Positions 57,991 to 64,000 of a stretch of DNA of 64,000 bases are shown here, one piece after another. Location: the NCBI RefSeq assembly GCF_000022145.1, contig NC_011891.1:4880501-4944500 (forward strand). Reading direction: 5' to 3'. Below the pieces are notes generated by a model. The model did no database searches and was not told the DNA's origin. It saw only the letters and a list, made by a program, of their open reading frames with translations. The stretch's first letter is position 1. The number at the start of each line of letters is the position of its first letter. Origin of the DNA: Anaeromyxobacter dehalogenans 2CP-1 (GTDB taxonomy: Bacteria > Myxococcota > Myxococcia > Myxococcales > Anaeromyxobacteraceae). The translations under genes and the position numbers were made by a program.

Positions 57991-58961
57991 CGGATCGCGT
58001 AGAACTCGCGGTACCACTCCACGAGCTGGCGCAGGCCGTCCTCGAGCGATGTCCGCGGGCGGAAGTCGATGTCGTGCTCCAGATCGGACACGTCCGCGAA
58101 AGTCGCCGGCACGTCGCCGGCCTGCATCGGCAGCATCTGCTTCTCCGCCTCGCGCCCGAGGAGCCGCTCGAGCGTACCGATGAAGTGCATCAGGTCCACC
58201 GGCGTGCTGTTCCCGATGTTGTACACGCGCGCGCGCACCCCAGCCCCGGGCGGCGGACGCTCGTATACGCGCAGGACGCCCTCGACGATGTCGTCCACGT
58301 ACGTGAAGTCGCGCTTCATGTTGCCGTGGTTGAACACCTTGATCGGCCTCCCTTCCAGGATGGCCTTCGTGAAGAGCATCGGTGCCATGTCCGGGCGGCC
58401 CCAGGGCCCGTACACGGTGAAGAAGCGCAACCCCGTCGCCGGAATCCCGAACAGGTGGCTGTAGGTGTGGGCCATCAGCTCGTTCGCCTTCTTCGTCGCG
58501 GCGTACAGGCTGACCGGGTGATCGACGTTGTCGCCCACCGAGAACGGCACCTTGGTGTTCCCGCCATACACGGAGCTGGAGGAGGCGTAGACGAGGTGCT
58601 GCACGGCGTGATGGCGACAGCCCTCCAGCACGTTGAGGAAGCCCGTGATGTTCGCATCCACGTAGGCATGCGGGTTCTCGAGCGAGTACCGCACGCCGGG
58701 CTGCGCCGCGAGGTGGATGACTCCGTCGGGCCTTACCTCGGCGAAGAGCCGCTCCGCCGCGGCCCTGTCCGCGAGATCCATCCGCTCGAACCGGAAACCC
58801 GGGATCCCAGTCAGCCGCGCGAGGCGCGCTTCCTTCAGGGCCACGTCGTAGTAGGGAACGAGGTTGTCGATCCCGACGACCTGTCTGCCCGCGGCCAGAA
58901 GACGCTTCGCGACGAAATGACCGATGAAACCGGCCGCGCCGGTCACGAGAATGCCTGCCAT
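57987..58961 (-). CDS. UDP-glucuronate 4-epimerase-like enzyme
   Basis: 324 residues. Extended SDR with ILVTGAAGFIGHFVAKRLL, VVGIDNLVPYYDVALKEARL (a DNxxxYYDxxLK pattern typical of GAE enzymes), HLAAQPGVRYSL, the catalytic Ser in SSSSVYGG and YAATKKANE, and DFTYVDDIVEGV. The length and the YYD/LK pattern point to UDP-glucuronate to UDP-galacturonate epimerisation. It would feed a galacturonic acid residue into the polysaccharide. Confidence 0.88.
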   Translation of the reverse strand: MAGILVTGAAGFIGHFVAKRLLAAGRQVVGIDNLVPYYDVALKEARLARLTGIPGFRFERMDLADRAAAERLFAEVRPDGVIHLAAQPGVRYSLENPHAYVDANITGFLNVLEGCRHHAVQHLVYASSSSVYGGNTKVPFSVGDNVDHPVSLYAATKKANELMAHTYSHLFGIPATGLRFFTVYGPWGRPDMAPMLFTKAILEGRPIKVFNHGNMKRDFTYVDDIVEGVLRVYERPPPGAGVRARVYNIGNSTPVDLMHFIGTLERLLGREAEKQMLPMQAGDVPATFADVSDLEHDIDFRPRTSLEDGLRQLVEWYREFYAIR

Positions 58962-58967
58962 CCCGGA

Positions 58968-60131
58968 TCACCCCACCACGCGTCGGTCGACCGACGCGGC
59001 GCTCGTTGCCGGAGCGGTACCGTACAGCTCCAGCGTGGACCGCACGACGAAGTCGATTGCGAACTCACTCTCCGCAAGACGCCGCGATTCGGCACCCAGC
59101 TCTCGCCGAAGCTCGGCGCTCGCAACGAGCTTCTCGACCGCGGCGGCGACTGCCCCGCCATCTCGCGGCGGGACCAAGAATCCGTTCACCCCGTCGCGAA
59201 CGATCTCGCGGCACCCGGGCGTATCGGTCGTCACGATGGGCCGCCCGCAGGCCGCCGCCTCGATGAGCACCTTCGGAACGCCCTCGCGGTAGACGGAGGG
59301 CAGAACGACGAGGGCGCTCTGGGCGAAGACCTGCGGCATGTCCGACCGCCGGCCCCACCACTCGACGATCCCGCGCTCGTGCCACTCCCGCAGTCGTTCC
59401 GCCGGGACGGCGGCAGGGTTCTCGTCGGTGTCACCGACGAGCGCGAACCGCGCGGGCGATCCCTTCGCCTTCAGGAGCTGCGCCGCCTCGACGAACTCGG
59501 CGACGCCCTTGTCCCAGAGCATCCGCGACGCAAACACGACGAGCGGCGGGCCGGACGGTTCGGGGTGAGGTGCATACTGCCGCATGTCCACGCCCGAGCC
59601 GCGGATCAGGACCGCCTGCTCCGGGCGGATGACGCCTGCGCGGACGAACTCCGCCTGATCGTCCGGGTTCTGAAAGATCACGCGGACCCGCTGGCTGCGA
59701 AGCACCGGCCGGAAGATCGCGAGCGCAGCGGCTCGGATGACCGCACCGCGCGCGCCTTCCTGGCTGAACAGGTACCCCAGCCCGGTGACCGCGTTCACGA
59801 CCCGCGGCACACGGGTGAGGCGCGCGGCGATGGACCCGTAGAGCACGGCCTTGAGCGCGACGTGGTGGACGACCGAGGGCCGGATGCGGCGATAGAGGGC
59901 CACGAGCGCGGCGATCGAGCGGAGCTCGGTCCACACGGCCAGGCTGCGGCGCCCGAGCGGGAATGCGTGATGCTCGAAGCCTTCGGCGCGGATGCGGGGG
60001 ACGCCTACGACGGAATCCGGCGTGGCGACGTGAACCTCAAAGCCCGCGGCACGCGCCGCCATGGCAATAGGCAAGCGGTGCGACAGGAAGAAGTCGGCGG
60101 AGTTGACGACGAACAGGACGCGCGCAGGCAT
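58968..60131 (-). CDS. GT4-family glycosyltransferase
   Basis: 387 residues from the ATG at 60131, directly before the Rossmann strand ARVLFVVNSADFFLSHRLPI. GT-B fold: donor-site signature is VLPSVYREGVPKVLIEAAACGRPIVTTD (about 285-315), with the EX7E pattern Glu-Gly-Val ... Glu. The N-terminal half resembles PglA/WbaZ-like transferases that add the second sugar. It ends the operon that reads leftwards. Donor and acceptor are unknown. Base composition here is still intermediate. Confidence 0.88.
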   Translation of the reverse strand: MPARVLFVVNSADFFLSHRLPIAMAARAAGFEVHVATPDSVVGVPRIRAEGFEHHAFPLGRRSLAVWTELRSIAALVALYRRIRPSVVHHVALKAVLYGSIAARLTRVPRVVNAVTGLGYLFSQEGARGAVIRAAALAIFRPVLRSQRVRVIFQNPDDQAEFVRAGVIRPEQAVLIRGSGVDMRQYAPHPEPSGPPLVVFASRMLWDKGVAEFVEAAQLLKAKGSPARFALVGDTDENPAAVPAERLREWHERGIVEWWGRRSDMPQVFAQSALVVLPSVYREGVPKVLIEAAACGRPIVTTDTPGCREIVRDGVNGFLVPPRDGGAVAAAVEKLVASAELRRELGAESRRLAESEFAIDFVVRSTLELYGTAPATSAASVDRRVVG

Positions 60132-60152
60132 GTGTGTGGTGCGACGTGACAC

Positions 60153-60179
60153 TTGGCGGGGAGGGTGCAATCGTATAAC
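60153..60179 (+). promoter_or_regulatory. Candidate promoter in the divergent spacer between glycosyltransferases
   Basis: TATAAC (60174-60179) is the only near-perfect -10 box seen in the area; TTGGCG (60153-60158) lies 15 bases before it. It is about 140 bases upstream of the plus-strand glycosyltransferase start at 60318. The same A/T-rich patch could also serve the minus-strand gene at 60131. Confidence 0.4.
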
Positions 60180-60317
60180 ACACGCGGAGTTGTACTCGCC
60201 ATCCTCCGCAACGCACGCGGGTCCCGGCTCCGCCCACCTGCGTGCTTCACCCTGGCGCTCGCCCGCCCGCTTCCCGATCGATACGCGCGCGGGACGCCGC
60301 CCGCAGGACTCGCCTCG

Positions 60318-61475
60318 ATGCTAACGATTCTTCACCTAATCACAGGCCTACGTCGAGGTGGCGCTGAGGCGATGCTCCTCAAGTTGCTCAGCGCTTCGGA
60401 TCGTTCCTCCTTTCAGCACGTCGTCGTATCACTGACTTCCGGCGGGCCATTAGCGACCGAAATTGGTGCTCTAGGGGTTAGGGTCGAATCGCTGGACATG
60501 ACGCCAGGCATCCCCAGCTTGCGAGCACTGTCGAGCCTCCGCTCCATAATGCGCAAAGAGCGCCCGCACGTGCTTCAAAGCTGGATGTACCACGCGGATC
60601 TTCTCGCCGGACTGGCGTCAATCGGGTATCCGCGCATTCCCGTAGTATGGGGCATACACCACAGCACGCTCGATGTTGCCGCCACAAAGCCTCTCACGCG
60701 CCTGACTCAACGCGCCTGCGCTCTTTCCTCCCGGTTCATGCCGAGCCGAATCGTGTGCTGCTCGGAGTCGGCACGTGCGGCACATGTCATGGCGGGGTAC
60801 AGTCCCTCGAAGATGCTAGTGATCCCGAACGGCTTCGATCTCGGTCGGTTCCATAGAGACACGGCGGCTCGGGCTGCATTTCGTGCTTCCCTAGAGATTC
60901 CACAATCCGCACATCTCGTCGGCGTAGTCGCGCGCTGGGATCCGAACAAGGACCATCGCTCGTTTGTGGCGGCGGCGACCGAGGTCGCCAACCGCTTACC
61001 AACTGCCACATTTGCATTATGCGGCGATGGAATCACCTGGGACAACGCACCGCTCTCATCCATGATCGACGCAACACGCCAGCGCGGTCGCTTCATTCTG
61101 CTTGGCGCCCGCTCCGACATGCCGCAGCTGATGGCCTCGCTTGACGTCCTCTGCCTATCGTCAACCAGCGAAGGCTTTCCCAACGTTATTGGCGAGGCCA
61201 TGGCCGCTGAGACGCCCTGCGTGGTTACGGACTGCGGCGACTGCGCAGCAATCGTTGGCGACGCCGGCCGCGTAGTCGCTCCCCGCGACCCAAAGGCCCT
61301 TGCAGGCGCCTTACTTGAGTTGCTCAGTCTCGACGTGGACGTGCGGCGCCGCCTCGGAGTACGGGCACGAGAGCGCATTGCCACATTGTTTAGTCTAAGG
61401 TCCGTTGCTCAGCGTTATGAGAACGTCTACCGGGAGGTCGTTGCAACCGATGTCCAGAAGACTTCGCATTGTTGA
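60318..61475 (+). CDS. GT4-family glycosyltransferase (lower-GC region)
   Basis: 385 residues. The ATG at 60318 is placed at MLTILHLITGLRRGGAEAML, the usual GT4 start with a GGAE/D sugar-binding loop. The donor site reads LCLSSTSEGFPNVIGEAMAAETPCVVTD (EX7E). It carries codons rare in the rest of the window (TTA, ATA, CTA) and clearly lower G+C. It transfers one sugar of the repeat unit; which one is unknown. The next glycosyltransferase overlaps its end by 26 bases. Confidence 0.9.
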   Translation: MLTILHLITGLRRGGAEAMLLKLLSASDRSSFQHVVVSLTSGGPLATEIGALGVRVESLDMTPGIPSLRALSSLRSIMRKERPHVLQSWMYHADLLAGLASIGYPRIPVVWGIHHSTLDVAATKPLTRLTQRACALSSRFMPSRIVCCSESARAAHVMAGYSPSKMLVIPNGFDLGRFHRDTAARAAFRASLEIPQSAHLVGVVARWDPNKDHRSFVAAATEVANRLPTATFALCGDGITWDNAPLSSMIDATRQRGRFILLGARSDMPQLMASLDVLCLSSTSEGFPNVIGEAMAAETPCVVTDCGDCAAIVGDAGRVVAPRDPKALAGALLELLSLDVDVRRRLGVRARERIATLFSLRSVAQRYENVYREVVATDVQKTSHC

Positions 61476-62559
61476 GATTACGCCAACACTCGGGGTGGGC
61501 GGCGCCGAGCGCGTCGTAGTGCATCTCGCTCGCCACCTGGACCGAGCGCAGTTCGAAGTATCAGTCGTTTCACTATATGACCGCCTTGGAACGCACCTGG
61601 AGCGCGAACTCGACGCCGAAGGCGTTCCGACAGCCTACTTGGGCAAGGCTCGCGGCTTTGACGCTCGTATGTACTCGCGCCTTTGGTCAACTTTCCGACG
61701 CCTTAAACCCGACGTCGTGCACACGCACAACAACTCGCTTCGATATGTTTATCCGCTCAGAGTTCTTGGCGCGGCGCCACGAATTGTTCACACAGTACAC
61801 AACCTTGCCGAGCATGAGGTCGACGCCCCAGGACGACTGCTTCAGCGAGTTGCCTTCCGGTATGGGGTCGAGCCAGTAGCGATTGGCGAGGCCGTGGCGA
61901 CCAGCATTCAGCGCCTATATGGACTCAGACCACGATGGTCGATCCCCAACGGCATCCCAGTCGAACACTATCGTCGTTCCGGTGATGTTCGTGAGCGAAC
62001 CCGTGATGCGCTGAGTATCTCGCCGGACGCGCGGGTGGTTATCAGCGTCGCCCGTTTCTCGCGCCAGAAGAACACCCAGGCACTCATCGAGGCCTTCGCC
62101 AGCTCCGGCTTACCCGCGAAAGGCGGACATTTGCTACTTGTCGGGGACGGAGCAGAGCGGTCTGCACTTGAGCTCGCCGTGCAGCGACTTGGTCTCGGCC
62201 CCAAGGTACGCTTTCTTGGAGTTCGCTCCGACGTCCCAGACCTTCTCGCAGCCGCCGATATCTTCGCTATCAGTTCATCGTGGGAAGGCAATCCCCTGAG
62301 CGTCCTTGAGGCCATGTCCGCTGGGCTCCCCGTTCTTGCCTTTTCCGTCGGGTGTCTGCCTGAACTCGTGACGGCCGACTGCGGCATTCTCGTACCCGGG
62401 TCCTCAAGCGAAGGTCTCGGCGCAGCGCTCAAGCGCATGGTGGAAAGCCCGAGCATGCTCCCGACGCTTGCAGCCGGGGCTCTGCGCCGGGCTCATGAGC
62501 ATTTCGATGTGCGCGTTATGAGTGCAGCCTACGAGAGAGTGTTTCGCGAGTCCTTGTAG
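61450..62559 (+). CDS. GT4-family glycosyltransferase (lower-GC region)
   Basis: 369 residues from the ATG at 61450, with GGGAGG about 12 bases upstream; a TTG at 61441 or an ATG at 61417 could also serve. It starts RLRIVEITPTLGVGGAERVV and has VHTHNNSLRY, a nucleotide-sugar-binding SVARFSRQKNTQAL and the EX7E segment SSWEGNPLSVLEAMSAGLP. Codon use is of the lower-GC type of its neighbour, and the two overlap by 26 bases, so they were probably acquired together. Confidence 0.88.
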   Translation: MSRRLRIVEITPTLGVGGAERVVVHLARHLDRAQFEVSVVSLYDRLGTHLERELDAEGVPTAYLGKARGFDARMYSRLWSTFRRLKPDVVHTHNNSLRYVYPLRVLGAAPRIVHTVHNLAEHEVDAPGRLLQRVAFRYGVEPVAIGEAVATSIQRLYGLRPRWSIPNGIPVEHYRRSGDVRERTRDALSISPDARVVISVARFSRQKNTQALIEAFASSGLPAKGGHLLLVGDGAERSALELAVQRLGLGPKVRFLGVRSDVPDLLAAADIFAISSSWEGNPLSVLEAMSAGLPVLAFSVGCLPELVTADCGILVPGSSSEGLGAALKRMVESPSMLPTLAAGALRRAHEHFDVRVMSAAYERVFRESL

Positions 62560-62618
62560 AGTCATCCGCGCCTCACCTGCGCGCTTGGGACACTCCTCGT
62601 CCGGTCGACTGCTTACTG

Positions 62619-63944
62619 TCAGACCCCTGTAGGCCGGTTCCGCGTCGCTCGGCACAGCGCGAAGGCTCCGAACAAATAGGTCCACCACACCAGATTCGCA
62701 AATGGTGATTTGAAGATCAGCAGATCCGTTATCGCCACGACGCCGGACCCTGCGATTCCGTTCAGCAGCAGCAACGGACCGCCGGCGGCAGCCGCCTGTC
62801 GGCGCGCCCTGGAGATGGCTCCAGCCAGAACTATCAAAGTCATTAGGCCGGGCAGCCCAAGTTCGAGCACAAGCAGCAGCGGTGTCGAGTGTGGATGATA
62901 GAGGACCAATCCGGCGGGCCTGGACTGCATGTAGTCTTCCCATCCGAAAGCTGACGTGCCATCCGCATCTGGCAAATACCATCTCCAGTAAGCCGCGTAT
63001 CCCAACCCCGTGAGGTTCGCGTATAGAGGCGCCTCAAGCAGCGCCCTGCCCGCCGTGGCGTACGTGATCGCGCGGCGTTCGTCCTCTAGGCTCGCGATTC
63101 TTTCCGTGGATGCTCTCGAGAAGACGATCAGCGCAGCCGAGATGCCGACTGCGGCAAGTACCGCAATGAAGGCGAGCCGCGCTCTGCCTCGAAGGGCAAA
63201 AACGCTCAGCAGAACGAATACGCCCACAGCAAGGAGCGCGGACCTAGAGCCCATTGCGAAGATGGCCACGAAGAGCACCGCCGCCGCGACGCCATGTCGG
63301 ATGCGTTGCCGGCCGCCGACCAACTGTTGAACGGCGTATGCCAGCGCGGGAAGAAGTACGAATCCCCCGATAGATGACCCAAACAACGGCCCGCGTAACC
63401 GATGCAGACCAAAGAGCGGATCCACACCGCTGTTTGCCTCGGACCTCAATCCCAACTGCAGAAACGATTCGGCCGCGTAGAGCCCCGCAATGGCTGCCAC
63501 CAACATGGTCAGATAAGACAGCAGAACGGGAACACCGGTCGCTTCAAGTGCGTTCACAGTATAGAAGGCGCACCACATCACAGCTGCGGCAATCAAGAGC
63601 GTGTACGCCATTGCCGGAACGTCAGGCCCTGACGCGTCGCTCCATATGAGCAGCGATGCCGCAGCGTACACAAAGAGCGCAGAGAAGGCGATCGGAGTCC
63701 AGTTGCGTCTTGCGCCTTGGCGCCGGCGGCGCAACAGCGCGCTTCCCCACATCACTCCGACCAGAGCGATGAATCCAAGTTCCATTGCGGCCACTGGCGT
63801 TCCCAGAACGTCAATCCAGGGCCTGACTCTCGTGGGCGTGACACCCGCGGCAAGCACAACGCCCAAGAGCAGCACACTTTCGGGATAGATCGGTCGGCGC
63901 GGCGGAGCAAGTGAGCGCGACGCAGTGGCGCTATTCGTGAGCAT
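62619..63944 (-). CDS. O-antigen polymerase/ligase-like membrane protein (Wzy/WaaL type)
   Basis: 441 residues from the ATG at 63944. About twelve membrane helices, with one longer periplasmic loop (about 300-345, containing RWYLPDADGTSAFGWEDYM and the LYHPHSTPLLLVLELG motif). The HPHSTPL motif just before a helix is typical of the O-antigen ligase/polymerase family. It likely polymerises repeat units or links the chain to an acceptor. The gene has the lower G+C of the right end of the window and is convergent with the glycosyltransferase pair. Confidence 0.82.
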   Translation of the reverse strand: MLTNSATASRSLAPPRRPIYPESVLLLGVVLAAGVTPTRVRPWIDVLGTPVAAMELGFIALVGVMWGSALLRRRRQGARRNWTPIAFSALFVYAAASLLIWSDASGPDVPAMAYTLLIAAAVMWCAFYTVNALEATGVPVLLSYLTMLVAAIAGLYAAESFLQLGLRSEANSGVDPLFGLHRLRGPLFGSSIGGFVLLPALAYAVQQLVGGRQRIRHGVAAAVLFVAIFAMGSRSALLAVGVFVLLSVFALRGRARLAFIAVLAAVGISAALIVFSRASTERIASLEDERRAITYATAGRALLEAPLYANLTGLGYAAYWRWYLPDADGTSAFGWEDYMQSRPAGLVLYHPHSTPLLLVLELGLPGLMTLIVLAGAISRARRQAAAAGGPLLLLNGIAGSGVVAITDLLIFKSPFANLVWWTYLFGAFALCRATRNRPTGV

Positions 63945-64000
63945 CTTGACCGAAGGGTATATGATTTCGGGATGACATGCGGGCAAGCGGGCGGCCTGCC

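Overview
This is a chromosomal segment of a very G+C-rich Gram-negative bacterium. Three things point to a myxobacterium of the Myxococcota, most likely Anaeromyxobacter; that is inference from style, not from a database match. They are the heavy C/G bias at third codon positions with frequent GTG starts, the many sigma-54 activators and receiver/DUF4388 and PilZ regulators, and proline-rich lipoproteins. No tRNA, rRNA, transposase, integrase or CRISPR array was seen. The genes are packed, often with 1-11 base overlaps.

Layout. 0-8 kb: housekeeping genes for RlmN-like rRNA methylation, 3-methyladenine glycosylase, pyruvate kinase, an M24 peptidase and a Nudix/metallo-beta-lactamase fusion, plus three secreted or lipid-anchored unknowns. 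8-20.7 kb: small envelope proteins, a repeat-rich spacer, an orphan sigma-54 activator, FtsH, a cardiolipin synthase, a PilZ protein, a DUF2157/GDYXXLXY pair, a membrane histidine kinase and an alpha/beta hydrolase. 20.8-26.9 kb: a nitrogen-control block (glnB, ntrB, ntrC, glnA), with well-spaced sigma-54 promoter candidates in front of glnB, ntrC and glnA, followed by a guanidinium-type SMR exporter. 27-37.2 kb: an MFS transporter, a DUF2332-like protein, a complete branched-chain amino acid ABC operon (livKHMGF), a receiver-DUF4388 protein, an ABHD18-like hydrolase and a zinc-ribbon protein.

37.4-49.2 kb: NagZ, then a translationally coupled operon on the minus strand encoding a DUF4175 giant membrane protein, a peptidase-MA protein, a MoxR ATPase, a DUF58 protein and a BatA-like von Willebrand protein. 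Reading away from it is an ECF sigma factor / anti-sigma factor / secreted protein operon. The two together look like an envelope-maintenance system.

49.2-64 kb: a surface polysaccharide locus. It has a Wzc tyrosine kinase, a Wza export channel, a Wzb phosphatase, a WbpM-type dehydratase, a NeuD-like acetyltransferase, a WecA/WbpL-type initiating transferase, a WbpV-like reductase, a UDP-glucuronate 4-epimerase, three glycosyltransferases and a Wzy/ligase-like membrane protein. The set suggests a chain started on undecaprenyl phosphate with an N-acetylated 6-deoxy-hexosamine (QuiNAc or FucNAc). From about 60.15 kb onward base composition drops sharply (sampled 60-base rows of 31, 34 and 36 G+C against 48 in a row at 30 kb), marking the right end as probably acquired DNA.
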